64,000 nt of DNA from Pagrus major (taxonomy: Eukaryota > Chordata > Actinopteri > Spariformes > Sparidae), in contig NC_133232.1 in assembly GCF_040436345.1 (NCBI RefSeq), positions 15,151,720-15,215,719 of the forward strand. The letters are read 5' to 3'. The notes beneath the pieces are model-generated. The model searched no databases. It was not told the origin of the DNA and worked only from the letters and a program-made list of their open reading frames with translations. Positions 44,257-56,053 of the stretch are shown here, in pieces. Numbering within the stretch: the first letter of the stretch is position 1; each line of letters starts with the position of its first letter. The position numbers and the translations under genes were made by a program.

Positions 44257-46620
44257 GCTTGCGTTTTTGTGAATGTCTCCAGGTTTGTGCTTGAGCGTCC
44301 GGAGGATCAGTGTGCAGTGTGTCACCGTGCGTCCCGTCACTGCTTTATAAGCTGTGTGATTGTTATGTGGCCAGTCTCAGGAGGAGGGTCCTCCAACACA
44401 CACTCCTTGAGTCATTCAGTAACTACAGCTCCCACGAGCCTTTCATTCAGACTACTTTCGAGACTCTTGGGATTAGTAGTCCTTTAACAACCGAGTGAAA
44501 ACACGCAGATCTGTGACAGTGACGAAGTCTTAATGCAGGACAACCAGGTGAATGTTTAATTGTACATGGTCATTAACCCACCTGTCATGCTGAGTGGATT
44601 TTAGACTCAAGTCTCCTCTACGGTTTGTTTTTATTGTGCTTTGAGATTATTCATGGTTATGTAACCAGCAAACTGCTGAGCCTGGGCTGTGCTGCTGCAA
44701 TAATTACAAACTCTGACTAATTCATTGATGAATTAATAATTCTACAAACAGAAAATTAAGCAAAATCATAAAAAAATAATAATATGCCTATAAAGATAAT
44801 TACATTTACCATTAATTAATTCCATTCTTATATTAATTGAATAAGATTAAAAATAGTTTATTTGAAATTCAAACGATTTTTTTTATAAAGGCTTCTAACA
44901 TTCTGTATAACTTCCTGTATACTCCTCTTGGTTTGTTTGTAAAGATTCAGTGTGAACAGGAACAGGACAATAACTCAGATGCAACAGGTATCATTTTTCC
45001 CTTGATCCGATTCAAATGAACCCTAATACAGGAGTGTAAGCACCCTAAAAAAGATAATGACAGGCTCAGCCACGACTGAAGACCAGGTTCAACGGGTCGC
45101 TGATGAGCTCGCTAACTGTTAGTGTCTGGTCTGTTTTGATTTGGGTGGAGAAAAGTCACATTACAATACTTTATCATATTATCCTACATGTCAATGAACT
45201 GCAGGTTGTACAAATTGGCCCACAGTGGTATTACCACTATGCTCTTGTAACATTTGAAATAGGGTTTTAAACAGCATTCAGGCATTCATTTGTACCCTTC
45301 ACAACTTGTAAGTCTGTAACAACCAAGAGATAGTTAGCAGAGAAATACTCAACCTTTCCCCTAAATCACCAACAGGAGTTGTGTTCATGTTGGGTCATTA
45401 CAGCAGAACCAGCTCGTCCACCACATGGGGAGCAGGCAGCAAGTCAGTCAAGGAAAATGTGTATTTGCCTTCATGTGATCGGTAATTAATGTTTATCCCA
45501 TAAATATCTTGAATATACAGGAAAAACAAACATGATGAGCCTGTTGTGTCGTGGTTGTTACACCAGCATTAACACTGAATGTTCTCTACTAACTAGCTAA
45601 CAGCTGCCGCACATTAGCCAACATGGTTCATTTGTCTTCTGTATATTTTCTTCTTCACTTTTACATTCAAAACCATATCTCACAGTATTTAGTACTTTTA
45701 AGGGTGCCAAAGTTTCCATATTAAATGAAAATTGATCAACATGAGCTTTCAACTTCGATTATCCAAATCACAAGCAGGATTTGTGATTATTCCAGTATTT
45801 TGTTTCTCTGCATGCAGCTGGTGTGTGTCCGAAGGGAAATTACAACACTTCACAGCTAGTTTCAAAGATAGATAGCAGTTTATCGGTAGCCTGCAGCTGC
45901 ACTGTTCACTGCCGGAGTCAGAGATGTATCCGGTTCTTTGACTGATCCTCGCTGTCCACAGTTACTACAGTTAATTAGCAGCTAGCTCAGTGTTCCTGCT
46001 GCAAACAGTCATCTCTCTGCTGTGAAGTGTCCAGGAGGATGCTGAAGTAATGCTGCATGAACAGGGACTTTTTATCTACAGTCTTATTACAGTTGGCTAA
46101 AGTCATTTGACTACCCGTTAGCACAGTAATACTCTGAAAGTCTGCATCTGTTTTCTATCTGAGGTCGGGGGTCCGAAACAATTGGGGATAACAAAATAAC
46201 ATTAATCAATTAATTAACATCATCCACATGTCATGTCTTTTGTAGGCCTAGTAATTATTAAAAAATGCTGCAGTAAAATACATTAAAATTAAAGGCTACT
46301 TGGGGACCTGTCGATCAAGAATATGGTTGATTTCTGATAACAATTTGATAAGACTTTTTATTAAAAGTTTTAACATCTGCCCACGTTATAATTCATGGGA
46401 TATTGTTAATATTTTAGCATTATTAAAAGTGCTGTAGTTATCAAAGATGTAGGCCTGTGGGTTTCAGCTGGGGAAAGTAAGAAAACAAAGACACGTTACC
46501 ATTTTAAACAACCTTTGTGGCAGGCCAATCATAGATTTCTGAGTTTATGAGGTGCACTTAAATGCACCATCACATCCCTGTCGGCACACTTGCATACAAA
46601 ACAAAGTAGACTGCAGAGTT
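44257..46620. other. slc6a20 upstream region, no features delimited
   Basis: Presumed promoter and 5' UTR of slc6a20 lie at its left side. Nothing else is recognised; there are no coding exons, RNA genes or clear element ends. Confidence 0.4.
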
Positions 46621-46639
46621 TAAGATGTGCACCTGAATG

Positions 46640-46915
46640 CAGCATGAAGTCATTTGAGTGTGTTAAAGTCCAGCACAGACCAAGCTCCCAGGAGGAGCGC
46701 CAGGCTTTCACGCCAGTTTTCGTAGTGGCCAAAATGTGTAATTACATTGTCATGCGATGCACTGTGGCCCAAGAAAGTCTTTTTTTCCTTAAGCTTGGGT
46801 CAGTCAGCTGTTGTAACTCTCTCCACATTACAAGTGAAATGTGCCTCCTGTTACTCTGTGCTGCGACTCTGCTGCTGGCCTTGCTGCTGCCCGTGGCAGT
46901 TTGTAACTGTAATGT
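46640..46915 (+). repeat. Dispersed repeat (family shared with 57705 and 59412)
   Basis: CCCAGGAGGAGCGCCAGGC, TTTTCGTAGTGGCCAAAA and TGTAATTACATTGTCATGCG, then GATGCACTGTGGCCCAAGAA. The same words occur at 57705-57815 and, inverted, at 59412-59545. 46835-46915 also resembles 5690-5765. Confidence 0.65.
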
Positions 46916-47042
46916 TCATCATCTAACTATTGATCTTTTTAAAGCAATGGAAAAGTAATCGGTGTAAGCCTGTTTACTGAAGAACACCAGGAACGCTGCC
47001 TACCGCAGAAAGCCTACTGTCTCCTCATGCATGTAGGGTAAT

Positions 47043-47353
47043 CCTATAAAGCTGTGTGGCTGTGTAAAAGAAAAAAACTGATCAATATAACATTTATAAT
47101 ATCAAAAATAACACAAACTTAGAAATACTTCTTTGATATATTTCAATAAGTGGGTAAACAGGCTGTCCTCAGAGGGAACAATGTCTCCACCACAGTGTTT
47201 GAAGCTAGAAAGGTGGCTCATAGAAAGTCCCTGCAGATACAAAGGAAGTACAACAGGATGAAATGTTGATGACAGTTTGTCCATTCAGTCATGAAAATCA
47301 ATGAATTAAGACTATTCTCTTTTGATTAAAGTTTCTTCACAGCGCTTCTTTAA
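47043..47353. mobile_element. TTAA MITE family, copy 3
   Basis: Shares GTTTGAAGCTAGAAAGGTGG and the flanking GGGTAAACAGGCTGTCCTCA with the other copies. It ends CAGCGCTTCTTTAA, matching the family terminus next to TTAA (47350-47353). More diverged than copies 1 and 2. Confidence 0.6.
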
Positions 47354-47540
47354 ATGTATAAAATTCATTAAACTGAGCACATTTGTATTATTTGTACATA
47401 TGAAATGAAACAAGTAGCCCTCCATATCACTCCCTCTACTTAAAGTAGCTCTCAGTCTCATAAAGGTTGGTGACCCCTGCTGTCAATGATCTCCTGTGTG
47501 TTTAACACCACTGATAATTCGTTGAACAATAGAAATTGTA

Positions 47541-48035
47541 CACAATTGTCAGTCACAACATTAAAACCACTGACAGGTGACATGAATAACATTGATCATC
47601 TCATCACAATGCGATGTTCTGCTGGGAAACCTTGGGTGCTGGCATTCATGTGAATGCCACTTGACATGCACCACCCATCCAAACACTGTTGTGGACCAAG
47701 TACACCACCTCATCACAACAACACTACCCGATGGCAGTGGCCAGCTCGAGGAACACAATAAAGGGCCCAAGGTGTTGACCGGGCCTCCAAATTCCCCAGA
47801 TCCCAATCTGATCGAGCATCTGAAGGACGAGCTGGAGCAGGTCTGATCCATGGAGGCCCCACCACCCAACATACAGGACCCAGAGGATCCACTATAAAAC
47901 GCCCTGGTGCCAGACACCACAGGACACCCTCAGAGGTCTTAAGTCCATGTCTTGACAGGTCAGAGCTGTTTTGGCTGCACAAGGGGAACCTTCACAATAT
48001 TAAGCAGGTGGTGGTACTGTTATGCCTGATCGGTG
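47541..48035 (+). mobile_element. Tc1/mariner element with internal deletion
   Basis: Bounded by TA (47539-47540 and 48036-48037). The left end holds CATTAAAACCACTGACAGGT, the right end TATGCCTGATCGGTG. 47740-47900 retains the transposase end on the + strand (GPPNSPDPNLIEHL, the region of the third catalytic acid), then SMEAPP. The rest of the gene is deleted. Confidence 0.78.
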
Positions 48036-48404
48036 TATGTCAAAGTAGAAAAATGTAGACATCATGACACAAGATGTGGCAGACCGGAGTCTGGACTTTG
48101 ATAAGCCCCAAGAAAGTGCTGCACTGGGAGAGACTTACTTCCCACAACAACCCCCCCATGTCACCAGGCCGCCCTCCTCAAAGGAGTCTGGTAACTTTAA
48201 GCAGGTGAAAATCAAACTGCTGTTTGAAAGGTACTCTCTGCTACCAAGTATCTCTTTTCTTTTGTTCCTGATTGAGAGGTGAAATAAGTTCCTGTTATTA
48301 CATCTTAAATGAATTGTTTAAATCTGACCACATGGCCATACTGTGGCAGTTACATCACACTTGATACTGTGTATTTCTGGGATGTGAAAAGGGACCTACA
48401 CAAG

Positions 48405-48555
48405 GATCCTGTTAGTGGACTTCAGCTCAACGTTCAACACCATCATCCCTGAGGTCCTCCACCAGCAGCTCACCCAGCTCACTGTGCAGCCTCCACCTGT
48501 CAGTGGACAGGCTGTCCTGACTGACAGGAGGCAGCAGGTGAGGCTGCTGACACTG
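48405..48555 (+). mobile_element. LINE reverse-transcriptase fragment
   Basis: Reads VDFSSTFNTIIPEVLHQQL, then LTDRRQQVRL, the conserved RT segment around the first catalytic aspartate of a fish LINE (family as at 29075). About 50 codons only. Confidence 0.7.
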
Positions 48556-50357
48556 AAAATCACGTTTTGACACACACACCTGCACTCAAATAGGTGTTGA
48601 TTCAACTGTGTAGGTTTTGTAGGTTGTGGTTTCTGTTGGTGTATTGGATTGAATGATGACAAAAAAGTATTGTGCTCACCCTCACTGAATAAAAAGGGAA
48701 ACGCTGGGTTGTTCAATTTACAACATGCATTTAGTGAATACGACACAATTCATTTATGTTTCTCTCTCAGACATGTTTTCATCTTGAAGGAACTAGTTTA
48801 GTCTTGAGGAATGTAAAGTCTACTAGTCTCAGTCATGTTGAGACGACTCAGGAGTTATGTTTCGTTCACAATGGAAAAACAGCCAAGGATGTTACAGCCT
48901 GCACCAGTTTGTCTCTTGTGTCAGAGGATTAGCTGTGGACCTCAGATCAGTAAGAGTTAGAGATGGTCTGTTAATACGCATATTGTTACTGAGCTGTCAT
49001 CCAGTTTATCTGCCAGTCAGCAACTTGAGCCAGTTAATGTTAATGCAGATGTTAGCTAGCTACTATTCGCTAGTCAAACTAACATTAGCCCTTAAGTAGC
49101 TTTTAAAACCTTACCTGTAATGTGTGTGTCATGAAATGTGGGCAGAAGATGTGTTGATTTCATGCAACATTCTTTTGATTCATGACCGCATTTTAAGGTA
49201 GTTGATAATTAATTAGATGGATTTCTTCACCAAGCAGTTGGGAAAACAAGATCAATTTGAAAATAACATTTATTTTAGTTATTGTCATTCAGTCATAATG
49301 ACAAAATATCATTCTCATCTCTGTCTGTTATTATTCTTTTTCTTTCAGATAAAAGCTGAATTTGTGTATTACCACCATCCACTGCATTTAGGATGTACAA
49401 CCTCACGAGCTGCTGAAGAGATTCATAAAGAGAGGACAGAGAGCCAAAACACTAGAGATCATTATGGCAGCCATGGTTAATGTAAGAGTGCATTCTGAAA
49501 ACAACACTGTTCTGTTGCTGCACACATCACTGCTAATATGAGTGAGGAATAAGAATTATAACCTGCTGATTCTGCAATAAAGGTTTATTTTTAACCTTTC
49601 CTCCACTCCACGCCTTCTCATTTTATCTGTTAATACACGTCTGTATAGCTGTACAGTATAGTTGCTTGTTGTTATATTGTGTTATTGTAATTCTTGACTA
49701 TACCCAACAAGTATGACATATAATACATATTACTGTGAGTTTTTGCTGCAGTGACTCCCCCTGACAGGTGGTCCATAGGTACCAGTACGTCCTGAAGCCT
49801 GTCTGTCTGTGTCACATGCACCGCTCTTCACTGTCAGAGTGTCTCTGTTTGGTTCTTGTTTTTTTATTGTCATTAATCATTTTGTAAGTGCAAGTTTGTA
49901 TAACTTACATCAACAATGACTTCATATTTACATTGTATAATAGTAGTTTATATGGTTAAGATTTTAGAAATAAAACATTCTAGTTAATCATGTTGAATAA
50001 TGTTTCCTTATTGTCTGTTCAAACTGTTGTTCCAGTCTGTTGTTCATGTCTGTTACATGGTGTTGTAAAGCTGCACAGCCAGTCTGAGCTCCCTGATTGT
50101 AACATTAGAGCTTCTGTAATCTTTGACAGTGTTTATTGTGATCATTTGTTTTTACCCGGTGATTAGATAAGAGCGGAAGAGCACACAGAGTTAGACTGGG
50201 AGGACTGTGGTAACTCATACTGTTCATACTCTGTGTTCAGAGTCAGACTGGCAGGTACAGCACATACCCTGTTTCTGACTAATTAAAGAATATTTTTAAT
50301 TGTTTTTAACTCCCTGCATGTTGTTGTTCATGTCTTGTATTCTTCTGTTACCTATAC
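48556..50357. other. Unassigned intergenic sequence
   Basis: A 43-codon frame after a good acceptor at about 49348 (KAEFVYYHHPLHLG) matches nothing I know. No other feature supported. Confidence 0.35.
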
Positions 50358-52120
50358 TTAAAGCTATGGTCTACGATTTGAAAGATTGATCATTATTATT
50401 AACATTATTCAGATGGTGGTTATGGCCCAATAGTACGACCTACACAATGTGAAGAGCAAAAGGAACCAAATAAATCCATTCTCTCTAGCGCCTGCAAGAC
50501 TGCAAAGACTTCCCATCCATTCCCCTGCTCACTCTCCCGCTCCTGGTCACGCCTCGTCCCGACCCACTTCCGCATTTGAAACTACAAGCGGACAAGAGGT
50601 TTGTTTTGCCCTGAGCAGTTCAGCGGCATCTGCTTGCCCCACCGGCAAAGGCTGAAAGAAAGCGCAAGTCTGTCACTGAAAAGACACAAAGTGGAGATGT
50701 GAAATAAAGAGGAATAAACATCAGGTCATCATTTGAACGGTGGCGAAAGGTCCGTGAAGATATGGACCCGATGCTGATACAGCAGAGTTTCTGTTGAACA
50801 GGTAATCTTTCGTCTTTATTGTGGATGTTGTGACACAGATAACTTTCATGCCGATGCTGGCTTATGACTGTGAAAGCTGCCGTTAGGTTTTTTCTGTGTT
50901 ATTAGAAGGTGTCGAGACAATTTCTGTCTCTGCAGTATTGTCAACACTAACAGAGACGTTAGCCTCTATGTTAGCATTGTAAGCTAACAACAAGCTAACA
51001 TTGCTATCATGTTTACACCAAATCAGCCTATGTATTTGCTCGTGGCAGCTAAATGAAGCAGCAAGTAATGCAGGCTAAAGCTATTCTGATACAGCGGAGT
51101 TTCTGTTGAGCAGGTAATCTTTCGTCTTTATTGTGGATGCTGTAACAAAGATAACTTTCATGCCGATGCTGGCTTATGACTGTGAAAGCTGCCGTTTTTG
51201 TCTGTGTTATTAGGCGGCGTCGAAACAATTTAGAGACGTTAGCCTCTATGTTAGCCTTGTAAGCTAACATTGCTATCATGTTTACACCAAATCAGCCTAT
51301 TTATTTGCTCGTGGCAGCTAAATGAGGCAGCAAGTGAAAAGTAAATGAAACCCGCCGCTTCGCGTTGGGGTTTCATTCATCCTGTCCGGATTTATTTCTC
51401 CATAAAAACCTCTCGCCCGGTCACTACTCAACTGTTTTGCTAACCCTCCTCCCGGTCTTGTCCATTTGTTTTTAACGAAGCCTTTGCTAAATCAATATGA
51501 TGGATTATCATATAGGCGTTACGATGTGTGTATTTGTGTGTCTTATCTGTCATAAACAAGAGATTACGGTTTACGGGCACGTTTGTGTCGCGGTCTGGTG
51601 CTACTCAGACAACAGCTGGGACACAGCTGGTCCGAGGCTCATGCAGGTTTAGTTTTCAGCCACAATGTGGAAGCGATCGTTGTGATTAAAGCTGACAGCA
51701 GCATCTGTTAGTCTCTTGGCCCTCAATAACTTTTAGAAGTGGCTAACTTAGCTGTTGATAAATAGTAACTTATTACCTAGCTGTAACGTAGCTGTAACAT
51801 GCTAATGACGTTACGCTAGCTTGGCTGTGGAGCTTAGCTGCGGACATTGTAATGACTTACAAGATTTACGTTAGTTTCAACGTGCATTGTAGTAACTTTA
51901 CCTGTGAATCCGACATCGTTACTAAAGCTGGCGCTGTATTTGGTTTCTGCTGGCTTGTCGCTATTGTTGCTTGTTGCGGGAGGGGGTGTGTCGCGGGAGG
52001 CTCCGAAGGGAGAGCGATACGAGCTCGGAGGGGAGGGATTAAGGAGCACAGAGGGGAGGGGTGTGTGTGTGGGGGGATGCTTTTTTAAAATCTTTCTAAG
52101 ATCGTAGACCAGAGCTTTAA
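50358..52120. mobile_element. 1.75-kb TTAA-flanked inverted-repeat element
   Basis: 50362-52116 is flanked by TTAA on both sides (50358-50361, 52117-52120). The ends are inverted over about 30 bp: AGCTATGGTCTACGATTTG at the left, complement AGCTCTGGTCTACGATCTT at the right, then GAAAGATT in both. It has no long reading frame, so it is non-autonomous. It contains a roughly 290-bp tandem duplication (50771-51060 and 51085-51335). Confidence 0.8.
50771..51335. repeat. Tandem duplication inside the TTAA element
   Basis: Two adjacent copies begin CTGATACAGCAGAGTTTCTG and CTGATACAGCGGAGTTTCTG and both run through TTTCATGCCGATGCTGGCTT to TTGCTCGTGGCAGCTAAATG. They differ by small indels. Confidence 0.9.
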
Positions 52121-52340
52121 GTACCAGTAGGAACCAGTAAGTATTTTATATTTACTTGTTCATATGAGGAAGTTAAGCAGGCAGTTCAGAGGAAGAATGT
52201 GATAAATGTCAGGAACACTATAAACCTGTGATTGTTACTCCCATGTTGACTTATTTTCTTGCATTGTACCTAGATTTAAGTCCTAGTAGGAACCAGTAAG
52301 TATTTAATATGTATGGATTCACATGAGGAAGTTACACTGT
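52117..52340. repeat. Direct repeat at the right flank of the TTAA element
   Basis: 52117-52174 and 52276-52337 share TAGGAACCAGTAAGTATTT and ATGAGGAAGTTA. The second copy continues leftward into sequence resembling the left flank of the element. Confidence 0.8.
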
Positions 52341-54640
52341 AAGATCCTGGAAATGACAGAGTACTGACAGGATGCTGCACTGCATAAAGTGGTACAAACT
52401 ACTGATTTCCACCAAACTGGGATGGAGGACGGGTCTCAGCCCAGAACAGACCGCATTAACTTTTGGTGCAGATCCGGATAAAAAGACAGATCCAGGAATT
52501 TTATGTCACTTTGATATTTCTCTGGGAATAATACATGGATCTCAATGAAAAACAATCAGGCGTATTTAAGTGGCTGGTATCTAAGGGAGCTGATATGGAT
52601 CCTAATACAAATGTGGATCTAGCAGATTGAATTAAAGGGGACTGTGGTGTCTTGGCAGAGGTAGGCACACTACTGAGTGCCATTCTAGTTATGACTTGTA
52701 TTACTCTCTGATAAGGTGCATTCAGGTGTCTGAAACTTTCTGTTGAAGCAATGCTTCTCTGCATAAACGTTGGGAATAAAGTTTTAAAAAATGAAACAGA
52801 ATGTAGATATATTGTTTAAATCCAGAGTCTTCACCCTGAGCAGCTGTACACTGTGACATCAGTGCTGATGCAGCTCCAATCCGCCCTTCAATCTAATGTT
52901 TCCTCTGCTAAACCTGTGATAGTGACTCATTCCCATCAGTTTGAATCTAGAACTCAATACAAGCCATGACCAAGACAAGTGCATATCCATTGTGGTTTTG
53001 TGATTTGGGTGAAATGACTGTTTAAAGGTTCTCCAAATACAAGAACTTCTCACTTCCCTCTTGTTTGATTTAAACATCTATTTCCTCTTCCAGCACAGTC
53101 CGATGTGAGCGGTGCTGAAAAATCCTCCTGCAAATCTCAAAAGCAACCTGTTTTCAGTGAAACGTATCTTTACTCAAGAAACTGTCCCAAAAAAGCTGTG
53201 TTTGGTTGCCATGCAGGTCACCATGCAGGTCACCATGCCTCTCAGATGGAGATGGTTGTGTAATGGCCCACATGTGGTTTCTTGCTGTGTCCCACTTAAC
53301 TTGTTGAGTCCACCCCACACGCAATAGCATGTTTGTCGGGGCCTGTGTGGGGCCAGTGGGCTCAGTATTAGCTGTCCTACACCCATGTCTCTTGTTGTTT
53401 CATGAAGTGATGGTACAAACTGAATGGACAAGCACAATATGAGTTATTACAATACACTGTTCTTACTTCTTTTACCTTCTCCTCCACTGGGTCAGCACAA
53501 AAGTAGCTAGTGGTCAAAGAATTCCATTAATTTGGGTTTCAGTTATCTCTCCTGACAGACTGTTCATGCAGAATGAAGGCACCGCTCCTGCTGTTTGATT
53601 CTAGTTAGGACAAACAGATCCTGACAGTCAAACACTGTCAAATTATTATGAGGTGGAGGAGGGGCTCTCAAACCCCAAGCAGGGATTTAACAGGAAGACT
53701 GCAACATGGCTTCATACAGTGAGCTGTGTAGGACTGCAGAGCTGGGTCATGTTCTCAGTTGGCTCAGCAGTCTTAGCAACACGTTCACATTATACAGAGT
53801 CATTTGCATGCAATGGAAATGTGTAAACTCTGCATTTGTTATGCTTCAGTTGACTCTGCAGCAGACACCTGGGCTCTGCTTTGATCTAAGCGTAAGACCC
53901 AGGTGAACACGCTCAATTCCGCCGCGGGAAGTGATGACGCGTTATCAACATCCGGTGATGGTGCGTAAATAAAGAAGGAATTTGGGATGCGATCTATTAA
54001 TGACGTTTTATTACTGGACACAGTGTTGGAGGCAGACCCCCGTTCATTCCTATGAAAGCTGCTCAGTGGTGTTTTGAAGACAAAAAAGCTTGACTTCCCA
54101 GCTATGAAAATATCTTCGTCGACGATGAGACTGCTAACTTCCAGTTTAGCGCCCAGCTAACTTGAAGGGGTATAAAATCATTTAATCGTGCGGCCCTTCT
54201 AGACTTTCTGACTGTTATTGGACCGAATGGCTCAAATAATGACAGTGAAACGAGTCATTTTGGGGGGTTGTGACACTCAAAAGGAGAGAGGAGAGCAACC
54301 TTTGTTCCCAAGGCTGTTCAGCTCCTAAACTCAGTTTATACGTTTTTTGAATTGAATTGAATTGAAAAATAATTTATCCACCATTTTACAGACACTTCTT
54401 TCACAATGGGTCTGTTGTTGTTTTCTCTTCTGTTACAACTGTTTCCGGCGCATTTGTGACATGAAACGTAAAGCTTCAGATAAAAATCACAGACTGGCTC
54501 CTTGCCTGCAGGAAGTGGGAATGGGGTCAGTAGGTGATTTTTAAGCGGGTGTACCCCCTGTGTAGACTCTGTAATTTGGATGGAAAAGGGGTATATATAG
54601 CACCACTGTAAGAGCCTATTGTAATTTCAAGCTTATGTAT
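52341..54640. other. Intergenic, mostly unassigned
   Basis: A short triple of CCATGCAGGTCA-like units is at 53212-53238, and a (GAATT)n run at 54350-54366 follows a LINE-like scrap (PKAVQLLNS frame near 54310). No gene recognised. Confidence 0.4.
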
Positions 54641-54744
54641 TTTTCATTATAGAACACAGGGTTGCATAATACAATGAAAGACATATGCAAAATATTTATA
54701 CAGAAATATCATAAACACATAGTGCATCTGCATCAGGCTGAATG

Positions 54745-54900
54745 TAGACAGCAGCAGCAAGGTGGTGATGATAATGTGGTCGGCATCTTCATATCAAGAG
54801 TTCTACATCAGTTAAACACTGTCCAACAACTGTGACTGTGTGTGTGAGCACCAAGCATCAGTGTTATAAACAGAGTCCACCTCTCCTCATCCAGCTGTAG
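54745..54900 (+). repeat. Dispersed repeat, second copy
   Basis: Inverted counterpart of 26540-26700: GATGATAATGTGGTCGGCAT, AACACTGTCCAACAACTGTG and AGAGTCCACCTCTCCTCATC. Confidence 0.6.
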
Positions 54901-55290
54901 TCCTGCACTCTGTCGGCTCAGAACACAGTCTGCCCATCTAGTGCAACAGCTTGATCTGAGATGTTGTGGTGGAGACAGGTCTCTGTCAAAACACTGGACA
55001 GATGCAAACAGTTGTAAGTGCTCTATTTGTGGAGCAGCATTACATCTGTTATCTTTTCATCTATGTTTAAGAGCAGACTTAAAACGTTCCCTTTTGTTAA
55101 AACTTATAGTAAGGGCCTGCACAGGCAGCTATGCTGCCATAGGTTTAGACTGACTGGGATTTCCCATGATGCACTGAGCTCCTCTCTCTTTCCCTCTATC
55201 TGTACAAATTCATGTCTCATTAATACATGTTACTGACTTGTCTTCTTCCCCAGAGTCTCTGTGTTCTCTCATCCCGCAGGTTCCCATGGA

Positions 55291-55510
55291 TGGTGGTTGA
55301 TGGTGGTTGATGGTGGTTGATGGTGGTTGATGGTGGTTGATCCTGGTTGACAGTAGTTGATCCTGGTTGATGGTGGTTGATGGTGGTTGATGGTGGTTGA
55401 TCCTGGTTGATGGTGGTTGATGGTGGTTGATCCTGGTTGATGGTGGTTGATCCTGGTTGATGGAGGTTGATAGTGGTTGATGGTGGTTGATCCTGGTTGA
55501 CGGTGGTTGG
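55291..55510. repeat. 10-bp minisatellite, 22 units
   Basis: Unit TGGTGGTTGA with a second form TCCTGGTTGA and four other single-base variants; period exactly 10 over 220 bp with no indel. The repetitive QPPSTTINH frames on the other strand are produced by it. Confidence 0.97.
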
Positions 55511-55974
55511 GAGCAACATAGTGAATGTAAAAGAAAGAGGATAAACAGGATTAAACACAAAAATTATATATTTACAAATAATAATTAGAATAAAAGTAAG
55601 TTCAACGAAAACGAGCGCCTTCAAAAGGAAGATGCCGTTGGCCTACGAAGGATGGAAAGACAAACAGTGTTAGCAGAGGTTTAAGAACACTAGGCACACA
55701 AACACAAACTCTGGTGTTAACGGTTGAATCACTAACCAAATATTAACACCTGACAGATCATACACTAGCTCACGAGGAACGTCACGGCTGCTTTGGCCCA
55801 CTGGCACCTGTTGTAAGTCACACAGAACTTTTAACACCACCAAGCCTAAATGGTCATCGGGATCAGGTGTGCACCTCCACCAGCAGGTAAAGAAGAGGGG
55901 GAGGAAGAGGGCAGCACCTGAGGGAAAACAAGAACCCAGAACACAACCACACCCACAACACCAGGGCCGTAACA
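55509..55974. mobile_element. LTR-like repeat, copy 1 (left end missing)
   Basis: 466 bp matching 58812-59277 with four substitutions that I can count. It ends GGGCCGTAACA. The first 30 bp of the other copy are absent and replaced by the minisatellite. Both copies are followed by TCAGCCT. Confidence 0.75.
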
Positions 55975-56035
55975 TCAGCCTGCATTCCCCCCCACCTTTT
56001 CGCTCTCTCTTTCTCTCTCCTCTTTCTCTCGCTCT

Positions 56036-56053
56036 CCCCCCCCCCCCCCCCCT
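56036..56053. repeat. Poly-C tract in a pyrimidine-rich stretch
   Basis: About 17 consecutive C inside 55985-56065. Exact length is doubtful in any assembly. Confidence 0.9.

Noticed and set aside
44257-44340. Upstream in-frame ATG adding 28 residues to slc6a20
   Set aside because: The added residues match nothing in SLC6A20, whereas MEK at 44256 matches the known N-terminus and has a good start context.
49348-49480. Candidate exon after a good acceptor (KAEFVYYHHPLHLG)
   Set aside because: No donor-acceptor partner, no recognisable homology, and surrounding sequence is repeat-like.
55291-55510. CRISPR-like regular repeat array
   Set aside because: Units are contiguous 10-mers with no spacers, in a vertebrate genome.
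55210-55624. 116- and 134-codon frames rich in QPPSTTINH on the - strand
   Set aside because: Translation of the 10-bp minisatellite, which is open in several frames because its unit length is not a multiple of three; no start context or homology.
55670-55975. 101-codon frame repeated at 58973-59278
   Set aside because: It lies in the duplicated LTR-like sequence; Cys/Trp-rich, no homology, and repeats identically only because the DNA does.
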